The position numbers and the translations under genes were made by a program. From Actinocorallia populi (lineage in GTDB: Bacteria; Actinomycetota; Actinomycetes; Streptosporangiales; Streptosporangiaceae): a stretch of DNA of 64,000 nucleotides. This document shows, piece by piece, positions 55,521 to 63,358 of the stretch; positions within the stretch are counted from its first letter, which is position 1; each line of letters begins with the position of its first letter. The stretch lies in assembly GCF_002995495.1 (NCBI RefSeq), contig NZ_PVZV01000010.1, positions 124,001 to 188,000 on the forward strand, written 5' to 3'. Below the pieces are notes generated by a model. The model saw only the letters and a program-made list of their open reading frames with translations, was not told the DNA's origin and made no database searches.

Positions 55521-57353
55521 TCAGGCGTAGAGGCCCTCGATCTCGTCCTGGTACTTGGTGTGGACGACCTTGCGCTTGAGCTTGAGGGTCGGGGTGAGCT
55601 CCTCGGTCTCGGCGGTCCACTCCGCGGTCAGCAGCGCGAACTTCTTCACCTGCTGGACCCGGGCGAGCCTGGTGTTGGCGTCGCCGACGGCCTTCTCGAC
55701 CTCCTCGCGCACCAGCGGGTTCCGGGCGAGCGAGACCAGGTCGGTCTGCTCGATGCCGCGGGTGGCCGCCCACACCGGGGCGACCTCGCCGTCCAGGGTG
55801 ATGAGGGCGGTGAGGTAGGGCCGCTGGTCGCCGTAGACCAGCACCTGGCCGACCAGCGGGTGCTCCTTGAGCAGGTTCTCCACCATCGAGGGCGCGATGT
55901 TCTCGCCGCCCGCGGTGATGATGATCTCCTTCTTGCGGTCGACGACCTTGAGGAACCCGTCCTCGTCCACCTCGCCGATGTCGCCGGTGTGCACCCAGCC
56001 CTCGTCGTCCAGCAGCTCGGCCGTGGCCTCGGGCCGGTTGAGGTAGCCGGGGGTGCAGGTGGTGCCGCGGAAGAGGATCTCGCCGTCCTCGGCCAGGCGC
56101 ATCTCGATGCCGGGGAACGGGCGGCCGACCGTGCCCAGCTTGAAGGCGCCGTTGACGTTGGCGGTGGCGGCGCCGGTGGTCTCGGTCATGCCGTAGACGT
56201 CCAGGATGGCGATGCCCAGGCCGGAGAAGAAGCGGGCGACCTCGATCGGCAGCGGGGCCGCGGCGCTCATCGCGTGCACCACGCGGTCCAGGCCGAGCAG
56301 GGCGCGGATCTTGGACAGGACCGCCTCGTCCATCGCGGCGAACCGCGCGGCCAGCTCCTCGGAGGTGGTGCCGCCGAACTCGCGGCTCGCCACGTACTCG
56401 CGGCCCACCGCCATGGCCGCCTCGATGCCGGCCTTCTTGGCCTGGTCGCTCTCCTGGGACAGCACCGCCTGGATGCCGGCCATGACCTTCTCCCAGATCC
56501 GCGGGACGCCGAAGAACGCGTTCGGGCGCACCTCGCGCAGCACCGCGGTCAGCTGGGTCGGGTCCGGGCAGAAGTAGATGTGCGCGGCCCGGTCGATCGC
56601 CAGGTAGTAGGAGACGACGCGGTCGGCGATGTGCGCGAACGGCAGGTAGGAGACGCCGATGTTGTGCTCGGGCAGGCCGGACGTCGCCGAGGAGCACTCG
56701 CCCTCGTACATCGCCATCTCGTGGGTGATGATGACGCCCTTGGGGTTGCCCGTGGTCCCCGAGGTGTAGAGGATCGTCAGCGCGTCGGTCGGCCGGATCG
56801 CCTCCCAGCGGCGCTCGACCTCCTCCCTCCGCTCGGCGAGGGTCTTGCGGCCCAGCTCGACGAAGTCGGCCCAGGACAGGTACAGGTCGCCCTCGGGCAC
56901 GTCGTCGATGACGATGACCTTGCGCAGGTGGGGCAGCCGGTCGATGACCGGCTGCCAGCGCCCGAGCTGGTCCCGGCCCTCCAGGACCGCGATGACCGCC
57001 TCGGAGTTGTCGGCGATGTAGTGCACCTGCTCCGGCGCGAGGGTGGCGTAGACGGTGCTGGGCACGCCGCCGGCGTGCATCGCGCCGAGGTCGGCCAGGA
57101 CGTGCTCGGAGCGGTTGGAGATCATCAGCGAGACGACCTCGCCCGGCTGCAGCCCCAGGGCGAGGTAGCCGGCCGCCAGCTCCAGCGCGCGCTCGCGGAC
57201 CTCGCCCCAGGTGAGGGTGGGCCCGTGGAGGTCGGTGTAGGCCGGGAGGTCGCCGAAGGCCGCGGCGGTGTCGCGCAGGACTCCACAGATGGTGCGGCCC
57301 GCGATCTTCGCGTCGAACCTGGCCCGTTCCTCCAGGGTGGCCGTGGTGCTCAT
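55521..57353 (-). CDS. Long-chain acyl-CoA synthetase (FadD-type)
   Basis: This 610-residue adenylate-forming enzyme activates a fatty acid with ATP and CoA. The P-loop ILYTSGTTGNPKGVIITHEM, VYGMTETTGAATAN and the A8 region GWVHTGDIGEVDEDGFLKVVDRKKEIIITAGGENIAPSMVE are intact. Size and the FAHIADRVVSYYLAI linker match the FadD15-like long-chain group. GGAGGCGCGCACCG precedes the ATG. Operator-like palindromes lie in the upstream region shared with the divergent POT gene. It supplies acyl-CoA for beta-oxidation or lipid synthesis. Confidence 0.95.
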   Translation of the reverse strand: MSTTATLEERARFDAKIAGRTICGVLRDTAAAFGDLPAYTDLHGPTLTWGEVRERALELAAGYLALGLQPGEVVSLMISNRSEHVLADLGAMHAGGVPSTVYATLAPEQVHYIADNSEAVIAVLEGRDQLGRWQPVIDRLPHLRKVIVIDDVPEGDLYLSWADFVELGRKTLAERREEVERRWEAIRPTDALTILYTSGTTGNPKGVIITHEMAMYEGECSSATSGLPEHNIGVSYLPFAHIADRVVSYYLAIDRAAHIYFCPDPTQLTAVLREVRPNAFFGVPRIWEKVMAGIQAVLSQESDQAKKAGIEAAMAVGREYVASREFGGTTSEELAARFAAMDEAVLSKIRALLGLDRVVHAMSAAAPLPIEVARFFSGLGIAILDVYGMTETTGAATANVNGAFKLGTVGRPFPGIEMRLAEDGEILFRGTTCTPGYLNRPEATAELLDDEGWVHTGDIGEVDEDGFLKVVDRKKEIIITAGGENIAPSMVENLLKEHPLVGQVLVYGDQRPYLTALITLDGEVAPVWAATRGIEQTDLVSLARNPLVREEVEKAVGDANTRLARVQQVKKFALLTAEWTAETEELTPTLKLKRKVVHTKYQDEIEGLYA

Positions 57354-57369
57354 CGGTGCGCGCCTCCAT

Positions 57370-57381
57370 GTAAACGTTCAC
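57370..57381 (-). promoter_or_regulatory. GTAAACGTTCAC dyad close to fadD start
   Basis: GTAAACGTTCAC (57370-57381) is palindromic except for one pair and lies 17-28 bases upstream of the fadD ATG. TGAACGTT-type sites are typical of TetR-family fatty-acid regulators; binding here would block initiation. Confidence 0.4.
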
Positions 57382-57454
57382 TTATCCGGGGAGGCCATGG
57401 GACCACGCCCCCGCCGCCGGAGACAAGGCCTGACCGAGGAAAACCGCAGATCGT

Positions 57455-57486
57455 AAGTAACTAGTTACTTTGTGAGGGCCCTCACA
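57455..57486. promoter_or_regulatory. Two adjacent perfect 16-bp palindromes
   Basis: AAGTAACTAGTTACTT (57455-57470) is immediately followed by TGTGAGGGCCCTCACA (57471-57486). Each is a perfect 16-bp palindrome with no spacer between. They lie about 100 bases upstream of fadD and 70 upstream of the POT gene. The first resembles GTAAC/GTTAC operators of TetR or MarR regulators; the second is GC-rich and of a different kind. Confidence 0.65.
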
Positions 57487-57555
57487 TCGCCGACCTTACC
57501 GATTACTCGGTGGAAAGTGACTCTCCGTGCACTTCTTCCGGGGTACCGGCGGACT

Positions 57556-59085
57556 GTGAGCCCCACTTCCAGCTCCCCCGAGAAGACCTTCTTCGGGCAC
57601 CCGAGAGCGCTGGTCACGCTCTTCATGACCGAGGTGTGGGAGCGGTTCAGCTTCTACGGGATGCGCGCGATCCTGGCGCTGTTCCTCTCCGCCGCGGTCG
57701 TCGACGGCGGCCTGGGCCTGAGCACCGGCACCGCCGCCGCCCTCGTCGGCGTCTACAACGCCATGGTCTACCTGGCGGCGCTCCCCGGCGGCTGGCTCGC
57801 CGACCGGGTGCTGGGCCCCCGCCGCGCCGTCCTCGTCGGCGGGCTGGTCATCATGTCCGGGCACGTCTCCCTGGCGGTGCCGGGCGGGGCGGGCTTCGTC
57901 TACCTCGGCCTGGCGCTGATCGTCTGCGGCACCGGGCTGCTCAAGCCCAACATCTCCAGCATGGTCGGCCACCTGTACGAGCACAGCGAGGCCTCCCGCA
58001 GGGACGCCGGGTTCTCCCTCTTCTACATGGGCATCAACCTGGGCGCGCTCTCCCCGTTCGTCGTCGGGGCGCTCGGCCAGAAGGTGAGCTACCACCTGGG
58101 CTTCGCCATCGCCGCGGTGGGCATGCTGTTCGGCGTCGTCCAGTACGCGGCGGGCGGCCGGGGGCTGCGCGGCATCGGCGCCAGGCCCGCCCGCCCGCTG
58201 ACGCCCGCGGAGCGGACGCGGGCCGTCCGCACCGTCGTCCTGGCCCTGGCGGCGCTGGCGCTGCTCGCCCTGGCCGCCGGGCTGCTGGGGGTCCTCACCC
58301 TGGACGCGGCCACGGTGTTCCTCACCGCGGTGGCGATCGCGGTGCCCGCCGGGTACTTCGCCTACATCCTGCTCGGGGACCACGGGCTGACCGAGCTCGA
58401 GAGGGCGCGGATGCGGGTCTACCTGTGGCTCTTCCTCGCCGCCGCGGTCTTCTGGATGATCTTCGACCAGGCGGCGACCACGCTGACCATCTTCGCCGCC
58501 ACCTCCACGAACCTGGAGGTGGCGGGCTGGTCGATGCCCTCGAGCTGGACCCAGAACATCAACCCGATCTTCATCATCCTGCTCGCCCCGCTCTTCGCCG
58601 CGCTGTGGGTGCGCCTGGGCGGCCGGGCCGGCACCCCGCTGAAGTTCGCCCTCGCGCTGGTCCTGGCCGGCCTGAGCTTCGTCGCCATGGCGCTGGCCGC
58701 CACCGCGGCCGAGGGCGGGGTGCGGGTGTCGATCCTGTGGCTGGTCGGCGTCTACCTGATGCAGACGGTCGGCGAGCTGTGCCTCAGCCCGGTCGGCCTG
58801 TCGGTGACGACGCGGCTGGCCCCGGCGGCCTTCGGCTCGCAGATGATGGGCGTGTGGTTCCTGGCCGTCTCGGTGGGCGACTCCGTCGGCGGGCAGGTGG
58901 CCCGGCTGTCCGACGGCGGCTCCAGCCCCGGCTACTACCTGTGGTCCGGGGTCTTCGCCGTGCTCGTCGGCCTCGTGCTGCTGCTGTTCGCGCCGCGGCT
59001 GCGCCGGGTCATGCACGAGGAGTCACTTGACATTTCTCGAAATTTGTCAGGCTCGGACAGCCCGCCGGGTCCCCCTTTGTCATGA
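57556..59085 (+). CDS. POT-family proton-dependent oligopeptide transporter
   Basis: This 509-residue protein has about 14 hydrophobic segments and the POT motifs: EVWERFSFYGMRAILALFLSAA in TM1 (the ExxERFxYYG-type signature) and GGWLADRVLGPRRAVLVGG and FSLFYMGINLGALSPFVVG in the PTR2 region. It imports di- and tripeptides with protons. GTG at 57556 is chosen to place the family start; its ribosome binding site is weak. It is divergent from fadD. Confidence 0.92.
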   Translation: MSPTSSSPEKTFFGHPRALVTLFMTEVWERFSFYGMRAILALFLSAAVVDGGLGLSTGTAAALVGVYNAMVYLAALPGGWLADRVLGPRRAVLVGGLVIMSGHVSLAVPGGAGFVYLGLALIVCGTGLLKPNISSMVGHLYEHSEASRRDAGFSLFYMGINLGALSPFVVGALGQKVSYHLGFAIAAVGMLFGVVQYAAGGRGLRGIGARPARPLTPAERTRAVRTVVLALAALALLALAAGLLGVLTLDAATVFLTAVAIAVPAGYFAYILLGDHGLTELERARMRVYLWLFLAAAVFWMIFDQAATTLTIFAATSTNLEVAGWSMPSSWTQNINPIFIILLAPLFAALWVRLGGRAGTPLKFALALVLAGLSFVAMALAATAAEGGVRVSILWLVGVYLMQTVGELCLSPVGLSVTTRLAPAAFGSQMMGVWFLAVSVGDSVGGQVARLSDGGSSPGYYLWSGVFAVLVGLVLLLFAPRLRRVMHEESLDISRNLSGSDSPPGPPLS

Positions 59086-59170
59086 ACCGCAGTGGTACCT
59101 CCACGGAACGTCCGGCATAGTGCGGAGTCGGTCGTGACGGATGATGCACCCGATGATGCGCGGAGGTTCC

Positions 59171-60079
59171 ATGGGGCTGCCCTCTTTCGAGGTGGACGAG
59201 CGGCATCCGCCGATCAAGCCCAGGCGCGTGAGCTTCGACTGGGAGCGCACCCCCCTGCACTGGATCCCGGGCAACCCGGTCGCGACCCACATGATCAACT
59301 CCTTCCACCTGGTGCTGCCCGAGGGCGAGCGCTGGTTCATCCAGTGCGTCCAGGACGCCAGGCCGCAGATCACCGACGAGGTGCTGCTGGAGGAGATCAA
59401 GGGCTTCATCGGCCAGGAGATGGTGCACGCCAGGGCGCACAACTCCTTCCTCGCCGACCTGCTGGAGCGGTACGGCATCGACCACACGCCGATCACCGAG
59501 ATGGGGCGCCAGGGCAACGAGAACCGCCCGGCGGACCGCGCCAGGCTCAAGCCGAGGGCCCGCCGCCGGATGCTGCGGTTCGAGCTGGCCGCGGTCTCGG
59601 CGATCGAGCACTACACCGCGGTCCTCGGCCAGTGGATCCTGGACAACGACCGGCTGGACGCCGCCGGGGTCGACCCCACCATGCTGGACCTGCTGCGCTG
59701 GCACGGCGCCGAGGAGGTCGAGCACCGCTCGGTGGTCTTCGACGTCTACAAGAAGACGGGCGGCGGGTACCTCATGCGGGCCGCCGGCTGGCTGGTGTCG
59801 TTGTCCTTCCTCTACTGGGCGCTCATCGGCGGCGCCCGCTTCCTGCTGAAGCAGGACGGCACGCTCGGCCGCAAGCCGACCCTGCGCTGGATGTACCGCG
59901 AGTACCGCAGGGCGGCCAAGGCGGGCCTGGTGCCCGGCCTCTTCCGGCTGCTGGTGATCGAGGGGCTCGTCTACCTCAAGCCGGGCCACCACCCGTCCCA
60001 GATCGGCGACACCCGGCGGGCGCTGGAGTACCTGATGAAGTCCCCCGCCGCCCAGGCGGCGGGTTACGACCCGTACTGA
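59171..60079 (+). CDS. Predicted metal-dependent hydrolase (di-iron-like helical protein)
   Basis: This 302-residue mostly helical protein has three carboxylate/histidine clusters: IKGFIGQEMVHARAHNSFL, VSAIEHYTAVLGQWIL and LLRWHGAEEVEHRSVVFDVYK. These match the E..H/E..H four-helix metal pattern of the Pfam predicted metal-dependent hydrolase family. A hydrophobic helix (AAGWLVSLSFLYWALIGG) follows. The ATG at 59171 is chosen because GGAGG lies just upstream. The reaction is unknown. Confidence 0.82.
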   Translation: MGLPSFEVDERHPPIKPRRVSFDWERTPLHWIPGNPVATHMINSFHLVLPEGERWFIQCVQDARPQITDEVLLEEIKGFIGQEMVHARAHNSFLADLLERYGIDHTPITEMGRQGNENRPADRARLKPRARRRMLRFELAAVSAIEHYTAVLGQWILDNDRLDAAGVDPTMLDLLRWHGAEEVEHRSVVFDVYKKTGGGYLMRAAGWLVSLSFLYWALIGGARFLLKQDGTLGRKPTLRWMYREYRRAAKAGLVPGLFRLLVIEGLVYLKPGHHPSQIGDTRRALEYLMKSPAAQAAGYDPY

Positions 60080-60084
60080 GCGGA

Positions 60085-60119
60085 ACGCCCCTCCCGTCCG
60101 GGGAGGGACGTCCGGGCGT
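60085..60119. terminator. Nested hairpin between convergent genes
   Basis: ACGCCC/GGGCGT encloses CCTCCC/GGGAGG in the 39-base gap between the hydrolase stop and the CBS gene stop. It can terminate both transcripts. Confidence 0.55.
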
Positions 60120-60547
60120 CAGCCGTGGATGTAGCCCACGAGCTGCTCGCGTTCGGTCTCCAGCTGGTCTATGGCGCTCTTGACGACGTCGCCGATGCTG
60201 ACGATGCCGGCCAGCCGTCCCTCGGCGACCACCGGGAGGTGGCGGATGCGGTGCTCGGTCATGACCTTGCGCAGGCTCTCCACGGCGTCGCCCGGCGCGC
60301 AGGTGCGGACGGGGCTGCTCATGATCGCCGAGATCGGGGAGTCCAGCAGTCCCGCCCCGTGCTCGTGCAGGCGGCGCACCACGTCGCGCTCGGAGACGAT
60401 GCCGTCGATCATGATCCCGTCGGGGGAGACCACGACGGCGCCGACGTTGTGGCCGGCCAGTGCCGCGAGCAGATCCCGCACGGTGGCCCCCGGCGGCACG
60501 GTCGCCACCCGGTCCCCTTTCGCGCGAAGAATATCGGCTATACGCAT
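60119..60547 (-). CDS. Two-CBS-domain protein
   Basis: This 142-residue protein consists of a CBS pair. The first half has ATVPPGATVRDLLAALAGHNVGAVVV and DGIVSERDVVRRL. The second has VRTCAPGDAVESLRKVMTEHRIRHLPVV and GIVSIGDVVKSAI. CBS pairs bind adenosyl ligands such as AMP, ATP or SAM and report energy state. GGGAAGGG precedes the ATG. It is similar in layout to dormancy-linked CBS proteins of actinobacteria, and stands alone. Confidence 0.92.
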   Translation of the reverse strand: MRIADILRAKGDRVATVPPGATVRDLLAALAGHNVGAVVVSPDGIMIDGIVSERDVVRRLHEHGAGLLDSPISAIMSSPVRTCAPGDAVESLRKVMTEHRIRHLPVVAEGRLAGIVSIGDVVKSAIDQLETEREQLVGYIHG

Positions 60548-60637
60548 ATATCACCCTTCCCTCACCGTCGATGGAGCCTTGGGCACACGGTCGCATGCCG
60601 GAAGGATTACGGGAAGGGCCTCTTACAGGGCTTTTGC

Positions 60638-61516
60638 TTAATCCCAGGCGGTACGTTCCCCCGCCACGGCGAGCAGCAGACCCTCGGGCAGCACCGGGGC
60701 CCGGCCGTCCTCCCCCCGCTCCAGCGGGGTCAGCTCGCCCTGCCGCCACCAGTACAGCTCCCGGCTCAACGATCCCGGCCCTTCCCGGAACCCCCGCTCC
60801 GCCGTCGCCCGCAGGCGGGCCGCGGCCTCCGCCAGCGCGTCCCCGTCCCGCGCCGGACGCAGCTCCAGGGCCAGGACCAGGCCGCGGCTGGGCAGCGCCA
60901 CCAGCGCGCCGAGCGGGCCCAGCCGCAGGTACTCCTCCAGCCAGAGCACATGGGTGGCCGCGTAGAACGTCCAGTCGTGCAGCACCGTGACCGCGGGCTC
61001 CCCCGGGGACCGCGCGGGCCGCTCCTCCCGCTGGAGCAGCCCGTCGGCGTGCACGTTGGCGCGGCCCAGCGCGAACAGCTCCCCGTCCGGCACCCGCCAG
61101 CGCGCCACCTCCGCCCGGGTGAGCGTGCGCACCGTGGTGGGGGTGTCGACCACGACCACCTCGATGAGGCCGGGCGCGAACGGGCGGGCGGCCAGGGTCC
61201 CCGGGTCGGCTCCGGCGGGCTGGACGCGGGTGCGCAGCAGGTGCCGGATCAGCGCGAAGTCGCCCAGGTCCAGCGGCTCCTCCACCGCGGTGACGACCGT
61301 GGTCACATGGTCGGAGACCACCGCGGGCCAGTCGCCGCGCGGCATCAGCCGGGCCAGCTGCCACAGGTCGCGCAGGCCGACGTGCAGCCGGTGCGGGCCC
61401 TCCAGCGCCATCACGTCCCCCGGCAGCCGGACGCAGGAGTAGCCGAGGCTCTCGGCCACCAGCACGACCAGCGAGTCCAGCGCGGCCTCGTCGCCCTCCC
61501 GCAGGTCCCCGCTCAT
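60638..61516 (-). CDS. Hypothetical protein, 292 residues
   Basis: This soluble protein has DSLVVLVAESLGYSCVRLPGD at the N-terminus, a central HLLRTRVQPAGADPGTL and LIEVVVVDTPTTVRTLTRAEV, and a C-terminal HVLWLEEYLRLGPLGALVALPS. No known catalytic motif or signal peptide is seen. GGAGGAGGACCC precedes the ATG, so the start is firm. It is divergent from the sulfotransferase gene. It may belong to an actinobacterial family of unknown function. Confidence 0.7.
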   Translation of the reverse strand: MSGDLREGDEAALDSLVVLVAESLGYSCVRLPGDVMALEGPHRLHVGLRDLWQLARLMPRGDWPAVVSDHVTTVVTAVEEPLDLGDFALIRHLLRTRVQPAGADPGTLAARPFAPGLIEVVVVDTPTTVRTLTRAEVARWRVPDGELFALGRANVHADGLLQREERPARSPGEPAVTVLHDWTFYAATHVLWLEEYLRLGPLGALVALPSRGLVLALELRPARDGDALAEAAARLRATAERGFREGPGSLSRELYWWRQGELTPLERGEDGRAPVLPEGLLLAVAGERTAWD

Positions 61517-61657
61517 GGGTCCTCCTCCCGCCGCAGCCGCTGACGGCTCCGCAGGCAGCTTGACAGGAGACCACCGCAATGGGGAAGACCCGGCAACGCG
61601 GATCTCTCCCTCTCCTGCGCCGGATTCCGTCCTTTCAGTGGGACACTGGAGGCAATC

Positions 61658-62617
61658 ATGAGGCAGACCCCGCACATTCTCGTGGTCAACGGAACCAAGG
61701 TCCACCGGCCGGTGTTCCTGCTGGGTGCCCCGCACTCCGGCACGGACCTGGTCGCGCGGGCGCTCCGGCATTCCCCCGGCGTCCATGTCACCAGGGGCAG
61801 ACCCGCCGTCACCAAGCTGGTCTACGCCTTCGCCCGCCGCCCGTCCATCGCGACCGAGCGCGGCAGGGGCGCCGCCCGCGTGCTGCGCGACGCCTACGCC
61901 GAGTCCTGGCAGCTGGCCCGGCACGGCTGCCGGGACTGCCCCGCCGAGTGCTGGGAGCTGTCCGGGTACACCCCGGGCGACCGGCGCCCCGGCGGCCCGT
62001 GCACCGATCCCGCGGAGCCGCGCCGCTTCGCCGACGCCTCCCCCGACCTGATCTACAGCGCCGACGTGCTGCTGGACGCCTTCCCCGACGCCCAGCTCGT
62101 CCAGGTGATCAGGGACGGCCGGGACGCGGTGGCCGGGATGCTCGGCGACGAGCGCGTGATGGCCTGGTTCAAACCCGGCATCCTCGACCTCGACGAGGTG
62201 TTCCCCCATCCGTTCCTGGGGCTGGACGACCCGGCCTGGCGGTACCGCTGGCCCGCGGCGGCCCCCGCGATCAAGTGCGCGCTGCGCTGGCGGGGCGCGG
62301 TGCGGCTCAGCGCCACGCTGCGCGCCCAGGTCCCCGAGGAGCAGCTGCTGACCCTGCGCTACGAGGACCTGGTGGCCGACCCGCTGGCCGGGGCCCACCG
62401 GCTCTCGGACTACCTGCGGGAGCGCGTCTCCGGGGACGCGCTGGCCTTCGCGGCGGGGCCGCACCCGGACGACCCGCGGCCGCTGCCCGCGCTGCCCGGC
62501 GAGGAGGCCGGCGACCGGCGGGCGCAGCTCACCGCCCGCCAGACCGCCCAGGTGGAGAAGATCGCCGGCCGGGAGCTGCGCACGCTGGGCTACCTGCCGA
62601 ACTCCGAGGAGGACTGA
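61658..62617 (+). CDS. Sulfotransferase family protein
   Basis: This 319-residue protein has a PAPS 5'-phosphosulfate loop (VFLLGAPHSGTDLVARALRHSPG) near residue 20. It also has the 3'-phosphate-binding strand-helix LVQVIRDGRDAVAGML and LTLRYEDLVADPLAGAHRLSDYL, the usual late sulfotransferase pattern. A CRDCPAECWEL cysteine cluster is unusual and may bind metal. It would transfer sulfate from PAPS to a lipid, sugar or metabolite. No PAPS-synthesis genes are nearby. Confidence 0.85.
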   Translation: MRQTPHILVVNGTKVHRPVFLLGAPHSGTDLVARALRHSPGVHVTRGRPAVTKLVYAFARRPSIATERGRGAARVLRDAYAESWQLARHGCRDCPAECWELSGYTPGDRRPGGPCTDPAEPRRFADASPDLIYSADVLLDAFPDAQLVQVIRDGRDAVAGMLGDERVMAWFKPGILDLDEVFPHPFLGLDDPAWRYRWPAAAPAIKCALRWRGAVRLSATLRAQVPEEQLLTLRYEDLVADPLAGAHRLSDYLRERVSGDALAFAAGPHPDDPRPLPALPGEEAGDRRAQLTARQTAQVEKIAGRELRTLGYLPNSEED

Positions 62618-62715
62618 ACGGCCGGGCGCAGGTCGTCGGCGATCCAGCCGATGGCGACGCCCGCGGCGCCCAGGGCGACGAAGATCGTGGTGTACCGGAC
62701 GAGGAACTGACGCAT
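62590..62715 (-). CDS. 41-residue single-pass membrane protein
   Basis: ATG at 62715 follows GAGGCGCG. The product has a basic start (MRQFLVRYT), one hydrophobic helix (IFVALGAAGVAIGWIA) and a polar tail. Third-position GC is high. Its last codons overlap the 3' end of the sulfotransferase gene in antisense by 28 bases. Function is unknown. Confidence 0.5.
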   Translation of the reverse strand: MRQFLVRYTTIFVALGAAGVAIGWIADDLRPAVQSSSEFGR

Positions 62716-62871
62716 CGCGCCTCACTCAAGAGGAAAAGGATGATGAGGTCGATCAGGGTCGATATTCCCCGACCCCGGTGACCGGGAGGTTGCCGTGGCC
62801 GCACCGTCCGGCGAAACCCGGCCCAAGGAGCGGAGCCCGCCGCGGACCGCCCCGCGACCGCGGCGCAGCGC

Positions 62872-63312
62872 TCAGCGGGACTTCCAGACGAGGGCGCCGC
62901 CGGAGCCGGGCAGGCACTCGTAGGGCCGGTACCCGTCGGTGCCGCGCGCCCCCTGGGCGGGACAGGCGCGGCCGGGCTTGACCGTGCCGTCGGGCTGGGA
63001 GCCGGCGTCCAGGACCCAGCGCGCGGAGTCCTCGCCGGTGCGCTTCACGCAGCGCGCCATCCGGCCCGCCATCGTCCGGCCGACCTCGCCCTCGACCGTG
63101 CACCCGGAGCCCACCCGCACGTCCTGGCGCACCGGCGGGTTCACCGTCACCGTGCCGGCCGCCACGGTGACGGTGCGCGTGGGTTCGGCCGCCGTGCCCA
63201 GCGGACCGGTGAAGTCGGGACGTGGCGTTCGCGCGTTCGGGATCGTGGTCCCCTCACCGCAGCCCGCCAGCGCGAGGACCAGGCACAGCACCGCCCCCGT
63301 GGACTTGATCAT
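62872..63312 (-). CDS. Small secreted lipoprotein
   Basis: This 146-residue protein has a signal peptide MIKSTGAVLCLVLALAGC with the lipidated Cys at 18. A Thr/Val-rich segment follows, and then a domain with four cysteines (GCTVEGEV, MARCVKRTG, RACPAQG, YECLPGSGG) that could form two disulfides. No family is recognised. It lies 46 bases upstream of the ABC exporter gene end on the same strand, but its own start is likely independent. Confidence 0.75.
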   Translation of the reverse strand: MIKSTGAVLCLVLALAGCGEGTTIPNARTPRPDFTGPLGTAAEPTRTVTVAAGTVTVNPPVRQDVRVGSGCTVEGEVGRTMAGRMARCVKRTGEDSARWVLDAGSQPDGTVKPGRACPAQGARGTDGYRPYECLPGSGGALVWKSR

Positions 63313-63358
63313 CGCTCCCCCGAACGATCGCCCTCAGTGATCAACCAATAGCACTATG

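Noticed and set aside
59026-59050. TTGACA followed by a TGACA/TGTCA dyad as a promoter and operator for the hydrolase gene.
   Set aside because: It lies inside the last codons of the POT gene, most inner base pairs of the dyad mismatch, and no -10 box is found at a proper distance.
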